This document shows, piece by piece, positions 17,467-27,258 of a stretch of 57,547 bases of DNA. The stretch comes from Deltaproteobacteria bacterium. Lineage in GTDB: Bacteria; Myxococcota_A; Polyangia; Haliangiales; Haliangiaceae. Made by a program: the position numbers and the translations under genes. The stretch lies in contig JAKQOD010000529.1 of assembly GCA_029565465.1 (NCBI GenBank), positions 1-57,547 of the forward strand, in the 5' to 3' direction. Under the pieces are notes generated by a model. It worked only from the letters and a program-made list of their open reading frames with translations, was not told the DNA's origin and searched no databases. Position 1 is the stretch's first letter. The number at the start of each line of letters is the position of its first letter.

Positions 17467-18330
17467 ATGACGCAAGATGTTGCTGCAAGTTGGAATGATC
17501 ATGCCGAACTCTACGCGCGCATGTTTGCGCCGCTGACCAGCTACATTGCACGAGCGATGTTGCAAACCGTCGACGCACGGCTGCCTCCGGCCGCGCGAAT
17601 GTTGGATATTGCGTGCGGCAGTGGCGCGTTGGCATTGCCTGCCGTGCAACGCGCGCAACGCGAGCTGGCCATGACAGGCAAGGCTGGCGAAATCGTCGCA
17701 AGCGATTTTTCGTCGGCGATGGTCGCGCTGACGCAACAAGCCGGCGCTGCCCTTGGCGCACCACCAGCGATGCTGCAATGCGATGTGCAAAATGGCGAAG
17801 CGCTGACATATGCAGATGCATCGTTCGACGCAGTGTTCTCGTCGTTTGGCATTTTCTTGTTTGCTGACCGCATGGCCGGTTGGCGCGAAGCTGCTCGCGT
17901 GCTGCGCCCAAGCGGGCTGTTTGTAACCGCGGTGTGGCAAGGCCCGGCAACCAATCCCATGATGCGCGCGCAGATGGCGCCTGTGATGGCAGCGATGCCG
18001 AAGCACTTGATGCCAACGAGCAGCAAAGGCAGCTGGATCGAAATCGCAACCGCTGAAGCATTGATCGCGGAAGTTACCAGCGCAGCGCCGTTGGTGAACC
18101 CACAGGTTTATCCGTTCACTGCAACGTTTGCGCTATCCGATGGGCGCTTGATTTGGGACGCTATGCAAAATAACCCGGTGATGGGGGCTATGTTGCGTCG
18201 TTGTAATCCCGAGGAACTCGCGGTGGTGCGAACCAGCGTAATGAACTATTTCCGCGAACTTGCTGGCGGCGACGGCTTGCCGATCATGCTCGACGCAGTC
18301 TGTAATATTTTAGTCGCGCAACGCGGGTAG
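17467..18330 (+). CDS. SAM-dependent methyltransferase (UbiE-like)
   Basis: This 287-residue class I methyltransferase starts at ATG 17467 (MTQDVAASWNDHAELY). Motif I is MLDIACGSGALALPA, beta-2 ends in IVASDFSSAMVAL, motif II is LQCDVQNGEALTYADASFD, and AARVLRPSGLFVTAVW is the conserved region after it. The C-terminal 100 residues are helical and probably form the substrate lid. The product is not recognisable beyond a small-molecule methyltransferase. It is transcribed away from the other methyltransferase. Confidence 0.9.
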   Translation: MTQDVAASWNDHAELYARMFAPLTSYIARAMLQTVDARLPPAARMLDIACGSGALALPAVQRAQRELAMTGKAGEIVASDFSSAMVALTQQAGAALGAPPAMLQCDVQNGEALTYADASFDAVFSSFGIFLFADRMAGWREAARVLRPSGLFVTAVWQGPATNPMMRAQMAPVMAAMPKHLMPTSSKGSWIEIATAEALIAEVTSAAPLVNPQVYPFTATFALSDGRLIWDAMQNNPVMGAMLRRCNPEELAVVRTSVMNYFRELAGGDGLPIMLDAVCNILVAQRG

Positions 18331-18335
18331 CTACG

Positions 18336-19889
18336 TCACATCGCCGTCGCGCCGAAGATTACCGCCCGCGATTGCGGTTGGCTCAACGTAACTTCATTTG
18401 CCCCAACGATGCGGACCTCACCGGCTAACGTTGTGGCCGCAAACCACATGGTTCCGCACGTCGGCACGAGCTTGAGCGGCTGCCACACCCCATTGGCAGT
18501 CGCGATGCCGACGTGCCGCGCACCAACCACCTCGGCGTTGGCGTTAAGCTGCAGCAGCAGTTCGGTGTGCAGCGCTGAATCGACGGTAACCGCGAGCTCC
18601 GCCGCGGTGCCAGGTTGAGCGGTCCAGGTGCTGGTGCCAAGGCTGGTTGCGGTGGCGGCCCGTTGGCCAAGCAAGGTCATCAAAGTGCTCAAGCGAGCTT
18701 CCACCAACGCGCCGCGCTGGTCCCAACGGCCAACGGTGCTTTGGTCTTCAAACAGCGGGTTCGGAAAGGTAATCGGCGGCTCCACGTCAAATGAGGTCAG
18801 GTAGCTTTTTGACTGCACATGCCCCCACATCGCACCATCGCTGCTGCCGGCATCGACTAACGCAATATCCGCATCACTGTTGTTGTAAGACTTAATGCGC
18901 ACTGCGTCGGTGCTTTCGCCATTCGCTGCGATTTGCGCCACAAACGCATCGTACGACGGATCGTCATCGGCGGTGACATTTACGAGCTGCTTGGGCGTGG
19001 GGCCAGTCCCAAACTTCGCCGTCAACCCATTCGGAAAACCACCAAAGCGCCCTGCGATGGCGAGCTTGCCGCCAGGGCGTTGCACCACCGAGCGCACAAT
19101 ACTATGCGCAGTGCCTGCCACAATGCCGGTTTGTAGCGGCGCGCCGCTATTATCGAACACGGCCCACCAACCATGGCTGCGACCAGCTTCCACGTTGGTG
19201 GTCGTTGGCTCGCCAGCCGCGTTGGTGATCGTTAGCGTTTCGCCCGCCAACGCACCACCGATGATTGCTCCGCCAGCGGGCGTCGCTGTGATGAAGCCAT
19301 CAACCGCAACGTTGCCGCTGATGGTAGCGGCAAGCGCAACACCGGTTTCGCGGACGTGCAACAACAGCAGCGTGACCTGTGTATTCGAGAGCGGTAGGGT
19401 TTGGCGTTGCTGGCTTGGCCCGAGGACCACGGTATCGCGTGCATACACTGTTACCCACGCACCCTGTTGGCCATCACTCGTCGCCCGCGCCGCGTAGACT
19501 TCGCCTGCCAACAACGGCTGATGCCACACGACGCTGCCACTGTGGGTGATCACGACGGCAGCCAATGTCTTGCCGGTTGCCGCGATGGACTGACCGCCCA
19601 ATGTGAATGGTTGCGCTGCGCTCACTAGCGCTACCGCGGTGCTATCGTCCATCAGCGCGATATCTCGCAAGGTCGAGTCTTGGCTAGCCTCCAACGCCCA
19701 ATCAACGCGCGCCGGGGCGGCCCCGGTATAGGTTGGTCGCGGTTGCGCGCAGCTTGGTTTGATTGGCTCCTCACGCGCGTCTATGGCCAACGTTGCATCA
19801 AGCACATTCGCCGTCGGCGAACCACACGTCATCAGCAACAGCATGATCGTAGGCGTTGTTGCAAACAATGGATGCCAAGGATAAGCCAT
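18336..19889 (-). CDS. Secreted lipoprotein, beta-propeller-like
   Basis: The 517-residue product begins with a leader ending MLLLMTCGS, a probable lipoprotein Cys at 22. The mature part is built of repeated beta units, each containing patterns such as GKTLAAVVITHSGSVVWHQ, NTQVTLLLLHVRETG, and GKLAIAGRFGGFPNGL. They resemble SBBP or cell-surface beta-propeller repeats of delta-proteobacteria. No catalytic motif is present. It ends 5 bases from the stop of the converging methyltransferase. Confidence 0.82.
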   Translation of the reverse strand: MAYPWHPLFATTPTIMLLLMTCGSPTANVLDATLAIDAREEPIKPSCAQPRPTYTGAAPARVDWALEASQDSTLRDIALMDDSTAVALVSAAQPFTLGGQSIAATGKTLAAVVITHSGSVVWHQPLLAGEVYAARATSDGQQGAWVTVYARDTVVLGPSQQRQTLPLSNTQVTLLLLHVRETGVALAATISGNVAVDGFITATPAGGAIIGGALAGETLTITNAAGEPTTTNVEAGRSHGWWAVFDNSGAPLQTGIVAGTAHSIVRSVVQRPGGKLAIAGRFGGFPNGLTAKFGTGPTPKQLVNVTADDDPSYDAFVAQIAANGESTDAVRIKSYNNSDADIALVDAGSSDGAMWGHVQSKSYLTSFDVEPPITFPNPLFEDQSTVGRWDQRGALVEARLSTLMTLLGQRAATATSLGTSTWTAQPGTAAELAVTVDSALHTELLLQLNANAEVVGARHVGIATANGVWQPLKLVPTCGTMWFAATTLAGEVRIVGANEVTLSQPQSRAVIFGATAM

Positions 19890-20018
19890 GCCTTGACTTT
19901 ATCCTTGGCGGCTAGGGTGAAGGCCACAGATACGGCCACGCTAGCGCTCACAGTCGATGACCGCTTGTAACTTGGTGTTCGCTTGGGCTATGAGCTAGTG
20001 TCTTTGCAAGAGGTTTAT

Positions 20019-21662
20019 GTGTTTGAAGTAACTACCGTTTCGCCGGCTTGGATTCGTTCGCAGTTGATCGGTAGCGACGCCGTTGTGCAAACGCCGTTTG
20101 GCACTCGGGTGCTCACCTATGCCGACTACGTGGCGTCGGGCCGCGGGCTAGCGCTGGTTGAGCGCATCATTCGCGATCAAGTGTTGCCGTATTACGCTAA
20201 CACCCATACGGAAGATTCATTTACCGGCGCGAGCACCTCGAAGCTTGCGCACGAAGCTGCTGAGTACATCAAAGCGCAAGTTGGCGCGCCCGAATACAAA
20301 ATCATCTTTGCCGGCTCCGGCTCGACGGCCGCGATCAAACGGTTGCAAGACATGCTTGGCCTCACCGTGCCGAGCAGTCGGCGCGCCGAATTGTTGGCAT
20401 CACTACCTTTGGCGCAGCGGCCCGTCGTCTTCGTTGGCCCGTATGAGCATCACAGCAACGAAGTGTCATGGCGCGAAAGCATCGCCGAAGTCGTCGAGAT
20501 TCCATTGTGTCCACAAGGCATGATCGATCTCGGCGCATTGCGGGTAGCGTTGCAAGATGCGAAGTTTGCAGGCCGTCAGAAGATTGGTTCGTTCTCGGCA
20601 GCCAGCAATGTGACTGGCATGATTTCGGATACGCGTGCGATTGCACGCTTGTTGCACGAGCACGAGGCTTTTGCTTTTTTTGATTTCGCAGCATCAGCGC
20701 CCTACGTTGCCATCGACATGAAGCCGGGCAGCGTCGACGGCTACGACGCTATCTTCATTTCGCCGCACAAATTCATCGGCGGGCCGGGGACGCCAGGCAT
20801 CTTGGTGTTCAACCCCGTGTTGTACACATTGGCCACGCCTAGCACGGCAGGTGGCGGCACGGTGACCTACGTAAGCTCGAGTGCGCACCATTTTACCGAC
20901 GATATCGAAGCGCGCGAAGATGCGGGCACCCCGGCGATCATTCAGAAGATTCGCGCTGGGTTGGTGTTTTGGGTGAAGAATGCGATGGGGGTCGCCACCA
21001 TTGAGCAACGCGAAGAAACCTTTATTCGCACCGCAATTGCGCGCTTGCAAAAGCATCCCAACGTGGCGCTGTTAGGCAATCTCGAAGCGCCTCGGTTGGC
21101 CATGTTGTCATTTATGGTGCGCAGCACCGACGGTGGCTATCTGCATCCACGGTTTGTCGTGCGGCTGCTTAACGATCTGTTCGGCATCCAATCGCGCGGT
21201 GGTTGCGCCTGCGCGGGACCGTATGGGCACCGCTTGCTGAACATCGGCGATGCGGTGTCGCATGGTTATCGCGATGCAATTCTGGAAGGCTTTGAAGGCA
21301 TCAAGCCCGGTTGGACACGGTTGAACTTTAACTCGTTCATTAGCGATGAAGAATTTGAGTTCTTGCTGGCTGCCATCGAGTTCATCGCCGACGTTGGTGA
21401 GCGGTTCGTCCAGCTGTATCAATTTGATTGGCGTACCGGCGCGTGGACGCATCCGCGTGATGTTGCACCGCCAAGCTTTGTTGCCGTGCTGGAATCCGCA
21501 TTGGCGCAGCCTGCTGCCGCGCCAGCCAATAACACGCCAACGATACCCAACTACCAACAGTACCTGGCGGCAGCGCGTGAGTTGGCTGCATCACTAGTGA
21601 TGCAACCGTCGCGACAAGTGCCTGACAACATCAATTCGTCGCTAGTGTTCTTCAAGCACTAG
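20019..21662 (+). CDS. PLP-dependent class V aminotransferase / cysteine-desulfurase-like enzyme
   Basis: The GTG at 20019 is preferred because aagagg sits 5 bases upstream (20008-20013); it gives 547 residues. This is a fold-type I PLP enzyme: NTHTEDSFTGAS (substrate and PLP loop), FAGSGSTAAIKR (phosphate cup), FDFAASAPYVAIDM (Asp binding the PLP ring), ISPHKFIGGPGTPG with the Schiff-base Lys, and SRGGCACAGPYG, a Cys-containing loop reminiscent of selenocysteine lyase/desulfurases. At about 550 residues it is longer than the usual 400, with an extra C-terminal 130 residues. The 22-base gap to the next PLP enzyme points to an operon, perhaps for sulfur or amino-acid metabolism. Confidence 0.88.
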   Translation: MFEVTTVSPAWIRSQLIGSDAVVQTPFGTRVLTYADYVASGRGLALVERIIRDQVLPYYANTHTEDSFTGASTSKLAHEAAEYIKAQVGAPEYKIIFAGSGSTAAIKRLQDMLGLTVPSSRRAELLASLPLAQRPVVFVGPYEHHSNEVSWRESIAEVVEIPLCPQGMIDLGALRVALQDAKFAGRQKIGSFSAASNVTGMISDTRAIARLLHEHEAFAFFDFAASAPYVAIDMKPGSVDGYDAIFISPHKFIGGPGTPGILVFNPVLYTLATPSTAGGGTVTYVSSSAHHFTDDIEAREDAGTPAIIQKIRAGLVFWVKNAMGVATIEQREETFIRTAIARLQKHPNVALLGNLEAPRLAMLSFMVRSTDGGYLHPRFVVRLLNDLFGIQSRGGCACAGPYGHRLLNIGDAVSHGYRDAILEGFEGIKPGWTRLNFNSFISDEEFEFLLAAIEFIADVGERFVQLYQFDWRTGAWTHPRDVAPPSFVAVLESALAQPAAAPANNTPTIPNYQQYLAAARELAASLVMQPSRQVPDNINSSLVFFKH

Positions 21663-21684
21663 GGCGTACGCCTAGGCGAATATT

Positions 21685-22626
21685 TTGAATTCCTCGTCGA
21701 GCGACGGTTCGCAACCAACCAAACGGCCAGCGCTGACACCCATCGGGGATCGGTTTTGGCTGCTGCGAGATGATCTGCATTTCCCGCAGCGCATCGGTTC
21801 CAAGTGGCGCAAGTTGCAACACCTGCAACACGCTACAGGCATCGTCTCCCTCGGCGGAGCCTTCTCAAATCATCTGCACGCATTGGCGGTGTTTGGGCGG
21901 ACGTATGGCGTGCCAACGGTGGGCATCGTGCGTGGCGAGCATGCTGATCAAGCTAATCCGACGCTGGCGTATTGCCGAGCCGCGGGCATGGAATTGCACA
22001 ATGTCCGGAAAGCGGACTTCGACCGCGGTTGGGCCAGTGAGGCAGTGCAACGCATTGTCGCCACTGTGCCAGCGTACGTAACGTTGCCGATGGGCGGCGA
22101 CAGTGAAGGCGGCCGAGCCGGTGCCGCTGGCATCGTCGCCGATATAACGGCGCAACTGCCGCTCGCTACGCCGCTGCAAATCGTCGTCGGAGCTGGCTCG
22201 GGCACCACCGCGCGCGGCATCGCAGGTGCGTTGGCACCCCTGCAACATTGCCTTGCAGTGCCAGCAGCGATGATGCACAGCCTTGACAGCGATGGGCCCA
22301 CGGCAGCGCTGCCAGCTGTTGCCGACCCTGTGCGTCCACCGCTGTGGTTGCCACCGCCACTCGAAGGTTATGCCGAGTTGCCAGCCGCTCGTTTGCGCAC
22401 CATCGAATCGGGGTGGGCTGAGTATGGCATTCTGCTGGACCCGATTTATTCTTCGCGCGCCGTGGTGGCTGCTCGCCACGTCCGGAAACCGGACAGCGTT
22501 GTGCACACAGTCGTGGTGCACACCGGTGGCTTGCAAGGCTGGGCCGGCCTCGTCGACCAGGTGGCCCCGTCGGCGTCATTGCGCATCGCAATCAATGAAG
22601 CGTTGCATCAGGCGTTTGCCTCGTGA
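21685..22626 (+). CDS. PLP enzyme of the ACC deaminase / D-cysteine desulfhydrase family
   Basis: The product is a 313-residue fold-type II PLP enzyme starting at TTG 21685. RDDLHFPQRIGSKWRKLQ carries the PLP Lys in the family's GNKxRKL-type position. GGAFSNHLHALA binds PLP, VVGAGSGTTARGIAGA is the glycine-rich phosphate loop, and VVHTGGLQGWAG is the C-terminal family signature. Likely reactions are desulfhydration of D-cysteine or deamination of a cyclic amino acid. It lies directly behind the class V aminotransferase, suggesting a joint pathway on a sulfur-containing or D-amino acid. Confidence 0.88.
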   Translation: MNSSSSDGSQPTKRPALTPIGDRFWLLRDDLHFPQRIGSKWRKLQHLQHATGIVSLGGAFSNHLHALAVFGRTYGVPTVGIVRGEHADQANPTLAYCRAAGMELHNVRKADFDRGWASEAVQRIVATVPAYVTLPMGGDSEGGRAGAAGIVADITAQLPLATPLQIVVGAGSGTTARGIAGALAPLQHCLAVPAAMMHSLDSDGPTAALPAVADPVRPPLWLPPPLEGYAELPAARLRTIESGWAEYGILLDPIYSSRAVVAARHVRKPDSVVHTVVVHTGGLQGWAGLVDQVAPSASLRIAINEALHQAFAS

Positions 22627-22824
22627 AGCCCATCGCGCCGGTGCGTGATGGCATCGTGAAAACGGGGCTTGCAGCGAACGCCCGGTCGTGTGACGGCAGG
22701 TGCGAGAGGGCCGCACGCGTGCGGAATCCGCCCGCTTAGCGTGAACGCGGGTGCATTGTGCCAACGTGCGAAAGCCGCGATTCTGCATAGTTATCAGCGG
22801 CATGGAAAATGCTAGCGTCGCTGC

Positions 22825-24804
22825 GTGACTGTATTTCCAAAGCGATATTCGTGGTACTTGGTTTCGCGAGCTGGTCTATTGTCGATAGGCGTGGTGCTCG
22901 GTTGCACGCATAGGCCCTTGCCGTTGCCGCCACCGGTCGCACCAGCAACAGGCGCCGCGGTGGTGCCGAGTGCCACCGCGACTTCACTGCCGCGGCAATG
23001 TGGCCGTGTCGCCGCAGACGAACCAGCGCAAGTGCGCTGTCCGCGTGGCTGGGCAGTTTGCAAAACCAAGGCAACTGATGGCACCGAATCATTGTTCGGT
23101 GTTGGTTTCATTTCGGCGATGCCGAGCCGCGTTTGGCATGACGCGAATCGCGATGGCGTGCCTGACAACGAAGCCCGTTATACCTACGATCGCTTTGGCC
23201 ACGTGCTCACGGTCTGGCTTGACCGCAACGGCGACGGAGTCGTCGAATTCGAAGCGCGCAATAGCTTTGACGCGCGTGGCTTGCTGATCGAAACCTGGAG
23301 CGATGAGTACTACGATGGCTATCCAGAGCTCCGGCAACGCTACCGCTACAGTCCGGCGGGTTGGTTGATTCACCAAGAAGAACAGCGTGGCGACCAGATC
23401 GAGAAGCGGGATTACAAGTACGACGCTGCTGGCGAGTTGTTGCCGAGCGGTGCCGATAATCTGCAGTTCACCCTCAATGCCGCCGGCAACGTGGTTCGCG
23501 AGTGGCGCAAAGGTTGGCAAAAACAGTATGTCTATGATGCGCAGCAGCGCGTTGTGCATGCATGGGTCGATGGCAATCCTGGCCCAGTGCAGTACGACGA
23601 GCAAAATGTGTACGACGCTGCCGGGAACGTGATCAAAAAGACCACGGTGGCGGGGCCAGGCAGCAGCCCGGAGATCTGGAATGTGGAATATGACGCCGCT
23701 GGTCGCATCACGCGTTCGTGGTCTGATACCAATGCGGATGGTAAACCAGAGTCCGAAACTCGGACGACCTTCGATGCCGCAGGCCGCCTATTGGTGCAAG
23801 TGGAAGATCGCGATGGCGATGGCAAGCCAAACGTTGTGCACGGCACCGATTACAACGCCGCCGGTCAGCCGACGCGGGTGTGGCTCGACGGCGATGGCGA
23901 CGGCAAAAACGACACCGAAACATTGAATACGTATGATGGCGACGGCCTTCTCATTCGGCAACGCCGCGTCGAGAACGGTCGTGAGACTAGCGATATACGC
24001 AAGGAATACGCGAAGGGCAAATTGGTGCATTGGTGGTTGGCCGCTGACCCCACCGCCGGTGAGCGCATGCAATACGATGCTGCAGGGAACCTAGTTGTGG
24101 CTGATAAACGCAACGGCTTGCTGCATTTTGAATACGATGCCGCAGCCAAGGCAGAGCTGACCAAGACCGCACCGGCGCAATGTTCGGCGTCGGCCGCCAC
24201 CGTACGTGGACCTGCTGAAATCGCGATGGCGTTAGATCCCCAAGCTAGGATTGCCTACGTCGACGAATATTCGCCAGGTAAGGTAGGCGCGCCCCCGCCT
24301 CCAAAATCTAAGCCTATTGTTGCACCGAAACCACCGAAGCGCGACGCCGCAGGTTTTGCCGTCGGAGACGAAGGCAGCGCTTTCGCGGCCGCCTTTGAAG
24401 CGTATCTAACCGCGTTACGCGAGCAGACCTACGCCGCGCAAGGATGGAAGCCGGTTGGGCTGCATGACGTCGACGTTGCGACCAAGGCGGCCAACATGCG
24501 AGGCCTGTTAGTTGAAAAACGCGTGCGGCGATGTGGGCCGCGTTCGGTCTACATGATCGATCGCAACCATCAGGTTTTTGTGCCGAGCCTTGCGATCACC
24601 TGTCGACGCACGGTTGCAATCAAAATTCACGGTTCAGCCCCGGGCGCGACGTATGGCTGTGGCCGAGAGCCGCCGCCCAAAGACGTTTACGCCGAAGTGC
24701 CAGCAGATGCGAAGCTGCTACCTGCCGCGCCAGTTGTGCCACTGGTTGTGCCGGTGTGTTTCGACATCCAAGCCGATCGCGGGCCACCGCCGCCGCCGCC
24801 GTAG
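22825..24804 (+). CDS. YD-repeat lipoprotein with calcium-type DxDxDG loops
   Basis: This 659-residue lipoprotein has a lipobox at VVLGC (Cys27) and a Pro/Ala-rich linker. Residues about 95-450 contain around eleven YD units of the YDAAGRL type. Five of these are preceded by an acidic loop (DANRDGVPDNEA, DRNGDGVVEFEA, DTNADGKPESET, DRDGDGKPNVVH, DGDGDGKNDTET) of the kind that binds Ca2+ in EF-hand/TSP3 proteins. The last 200 residues form a separate domain with four Cys and end in a Pro run. Unlike Rhs toxins, no C-terminal toxin is seen. It is probably a surface shell or binding protein. Confidence 0.85.
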   Translation: MTVFPKRYSWYLVSRAGLLSIGVVLGCTHRPLPLPPPVAPATGAAVVPSATATSLPRQCGRVAADEPAQVRCPRGWAVCKTKATDGTESLFGVGFISAMPSRVWHDANRDGVPDNEARYTYDRFGHVLTVWLDRNGDGVVEFEARNSFDARGLLIETWSDEYYDGYPELRQRYRYSPAGWLIHQEEQRGDQIEKRDYKYDAAGELLPSGADNLQFTLNAAGNVVREWRKGWQKQYVYDAQQRVVHAWVDGNPGPVQYDEQNVYDAAGNVIKKTTVAGPGSSPEIWNVEYDAAGRITRSWSDTNADGKPESETRTTFDAAGRLLVQVEDRDGDGKPNVVHGTDYNAAGQPTRVWLDGDGDGKNDTETLNTYDGDGLLIRQRRVENGRETSDIRKEYAKGKLVHWWLAADPTAGERMQYDAAGNLVVADKRNGLLHFEYDAAAKAELTKTAPAQCSASAATVRGPAEIAMALDPQARIAYVDEYSPGKVGAPPPPKSKPIVAPKPPKRDAAGFAVGDEGSAFAAAFEAYLTALREQTYAAQGWKPVGLHDVDVATKAANMRGLLVEKRVRRCGPRSVYMIDRNHQVFVPSLAITCRRTVAIKIHGSAPGATYGCGREPPPKDVYAEVPADAKLLPAAPVVPLVVPVCFDIQADRGPPPPPP

Positions 24805-24809
24805 CTGCG

Positions 24810-26027
24810 TCACGGAAAGTAGGTTTTGGCGTTTGGCTGAGTGCCTTTGCCGAAGCCGCACGAAACGGTGCGCGACGGGCCGATGCCGCACAGCATCCAT
24901 TCTTTGGTGACTGCGTGGCTGTCGCGTTCCGTCGTAGTCCAACGCAATACTAATTCCGGTTGTTTCCCGGCGACAACGTTGCGCACGGCAAGTTCGTCGA
25001 CGACAACGGCCAAGGCATCAAGGCCGCCGTCGCTAGGCTCGCCAGTGCATGCAGCGAATGGCACCGCGTACCATTTTTTGCCGACGTTGATTTGCAACGC
25101 GCAGGTGAAGGCACCGTAGATTGAGTCGTTTCGGTAACTATAGATGGTGGCTTCGCGCCACGGCCCACGCGGCGCTCCGAGGGCAACCAGGCTGTCGTTG
25201 TCAGCGGGCATGCCTTCGGCACATTCCGGCGGGCCTTCAACGTCGTCGCAGCCTTGGTCATCGGTGCATGTTGATTCGGCATGTGGTTCAAGCACCTCGT
25301 CACACATGGCAGCCTTTGATGCGTGCACGTTGACGATGCTGGCGCGGACAACATCAAAGCCGCCAACCAAAATTGGTGGCTGAAATGTAGGCGAGGGTTT
25401 GCCTGCGGCAATGCCCCAGAGTTCGAGTTCAGACACACAGATTTCCCGCCACGCTTTTTTGCTGCCAGGTAAAACGTCGACGATTTCGATCTTCCATTCC
25501 ACTTCTTTGCTGTTGGCCACCACCGCACTGGCTGGCAACCGCACGGTTTGTAAGCCGCGTTGCTCAGGCTGGAGTTCGGCTTCGAGCACGTTCACGCCAT
25601 CGCGCCACAGCCGGAGCTTGGTGATTCGATGATTGGCAGCAAAATAGTCGGGGTGCTTGGGGTCGTCGTACCCAGCGGTGATTTTTAGTTCTTGCGCTGC
25701 GGCGCCAGGCGCTAAGCGAATTGCAATCCATGCACCTTTGAGATCACCAGTGCGCGAATTCCATGCCGTGCCCAACACACCATCGCGCAGATGATCTGGT
25801 CGATTCGTTGGATTGTCGACCGTAGATGAAACCGCGATTCGCGTCGAGGTTTGCTGTAACAGATTGACTGGGCCCAGCGATGGCGCGACCGCGCGAACGC
25901 TTGGTGCAGGGCCGGTTGGCTTGCTCGGCTTGTTCGCGGGTTGCCCCACCACGATTGAGGTGGTGCTGGTTGCCACGACTGCGACACTCACCATACTCAT
26001 GATCACCGTCGCCCTTGGTTTCCGCAT
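24810..26027 (-). CDS. Exported protein with discoidin-like carbohydrate-binding domain
   Basis: The start at 26027 (MRKPRATVIM) gives 405 residues with a hydrophobic leader. Residues about 60-215 look like an F5/8 type C or NADase-type glycan-binding jelly roll: NRPDHLRDGVLGTAWNSR, AWIAIRLAPGAAAQ, ITKLRLWRDGVNVL and ICVSELELWG. The C-terminal 190 residues have paired Cys (a CTDDQGCDDVEGPPEC stretch) and a second beta domain. It may bind cell-surface glycans. Upstream codons back to 26210 stay open, but they overlap a repeat-rich intergenic stretch and lack coding character. Confidence 0.8.
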   Translation of the reverse strand: MRKPRATVIMSMVSVAVVATSTTSIVVGQPANKPSKPTGPAPSVRAVAPSLGPVNLLQQTSTRIAVSSTVDNPTNRPDHLRDGVLGTAWNSRTGDLKGAWIAIRLAPGAAAQELKITAGYDDPKHPDYFAANHRITKLRLWRDGVNVLEAELQPEQRGLQTVRLPASAVVANSKEVEWKIEIVDVLPGSKKAWREICVSELELWGIAAGKPSPTFQPPILVGGFDVVRASIVNVHASKAAMCDEVLEPHAESTCTDDQGCDDVEGPPECAEGMPADNDSLVALGAPRGPWREATIYSYRNDSIYGAFTCALQINVGKKWYAVPFAACTGEPSDGGLDALAVVVDELAVRNVVAGKQPELVLRWTTTERDSHAVTKEWMLCGIGPSRTVSCGFGKGTQPNAKTYFP

Positions 26028-26078
26028 GGCACAAGCATAGCGGAGTTTGGACCTCGCCTGGTGACAGGGGCCGTGCCC

Positions 26079-26130
26079 GGTGGAACGGGTGCCGGGTGGT
26101 GCGGGTGGAAACGGGTGCCACCCACCCGTT
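26079..26130. repeat. G-rich direct repeat and hairpin in divergent intergenic region
   Basis: A unit of the form ggtggaacgggtgcc occurs twice (about 26079 and 26104). The second copy leads into a perfect 8-bp inverted repeat, AACGGGTG (26110-26117) and CACCCGTT (26123-26130), with a 5-nt loop. It lies between divergent genes and may be a regulatory site or a small repeat element. Confidence 0.6.
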
Positions 26131-26208
26131 CGCGAATCACTTGTTATTTCAAGTAAATAGCTTCGCGGAATGAGTAAAACTTTGGCCTTGGCCATACGTT
26201 GAAGCTTC

Positions 26209-27165
26209 ATGGCTCGCCGAAATATGCTCCCTGTGTGCGTGGTTTTGTTGCTACTTGGGATGCTCGCGGTTGCGGTTCATTTGGTTCACGCGACCGCTTG
26301 GCTGACGCCTCCGGTTTTGATCATCACGGCGATGCTCGGGGCAGTGGCGCTCGGCACACTATGGGCAACCCTGCAGCAACGCGCGCGCATGAGCATCGTG
26401 TTGGTAGCTGCATTGTTTGCGACTCACCTCGGCATGATGTTGTCGGCTGTCATTGGTCACAAACTTGTGCCGGCCATCGAATATCCCGACGTTCGTATGA
26501 CTGCGGTCCTGTCGACTGGCGCCATCATCACCATGCTGGGCTTGTTTGCGCGACGCGAGTGGGCGCGCTGGATGGGGCTGGCACTGGGCGCGGCAGCGAT
26601 TGGCTCGGGCACCCTCAACGGCATCAATTTTTGGCACGCCAGCGGCGTCGTTGATCCGCAATACCCGGCCTGGTCGATGCAGATGCACACCATCGAATGG
26701 GCCCACGCAGTCGCTGCGTTTGGTGGCGTGCTGATCGTGCTCAACTTGATCGCCGCTCGCTCGGTGTTCACCGTAGCAGAACGCTGGCGCGGTGCTCACG
26801 CGCAAACGCCACTGATGCGGTGGCTGCGCTGGTCGATGGTGACATCGTTTATGGCAGTGCCGATGCTGTTGGTCTACGCATGGATGCAACCGGTGGTGCC
26901 GTCAACGGTTCCAACTGCGCAGTTGTTAGCCGCGACGCTGACCGTTGGGTTGGTGCTTGCGGTACGAGGTAAAGCCATCGGCGCACTGCTGTTAGGGCTT
27001 AGCGGCCTTGGCTTGTTGGCGCAAACCTTCACCACGTTGTGTTGGGTCCACGATGTTCGCATCGGCGCGTACTACGTGGTGTTTTGGTTGCCGGCTGCAT
27101 TTTGCGCCACGGTCTGCGCTGCGTATCTCGGCGGGCCGGTGCTGCGGCTGTTGCGCCAGCGCTAA
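26209..27165 (+). CDS. Multi-pass integral membrane protein, unknown function
   Basis: This 318-residue protein has about nine hydrophobic helices spread evenly (residues 8-28, 35-54, 62-85, 98-113, 120-140, 165-183, 208-226, 240-258 and 260-305). There are few charged loops and no transport motif that I recognise. A His in SMQMHTIEWAHA and several conserved-looking Trp occur in membrane-facing positions. It could be a small-molecule carrier or an electron-transfer membrane subunit. It is divergent from the discoidin-like gene and upstream of the pilin. Confidence 0.75.
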   Translation: MARRNMLPVCVVLLLLGMLAVAVHLVHATAWLTPPVLIITAMLGAVALGTLWATLQQRARMSIVLVAALFATHLGMMLSAVIGHKLVPAIEYPDVRMTAVLSTGAIITMLGLFARREWARWMGLALGAAAIGSGTLNGINFWHASGVVDPQYPAWSMQMHTIEWAHAVAAFGGVLIVLNLIAARSVFTVAERWRGAHAQTPLMRWLRWSMVTSFMAVPMLLVYAWMQPVVPSTVPTAQLLAATLTVGLVLAVRGKAIGALLLGLSGLGLLAQTFTTLCWVHDVRIGAYYVVFWLPAAFCATVCAAYLGGPVLRLLRQR

Positions 27166-27258
27166 TGGCACGGACTGCGTCACGCCACGAGCGATCTCAG
27201 CGGGTTTCTTACGCCGCGGCCTGATGCGGCAATGGTTCGGTTGCGTTGGTACATTCTC

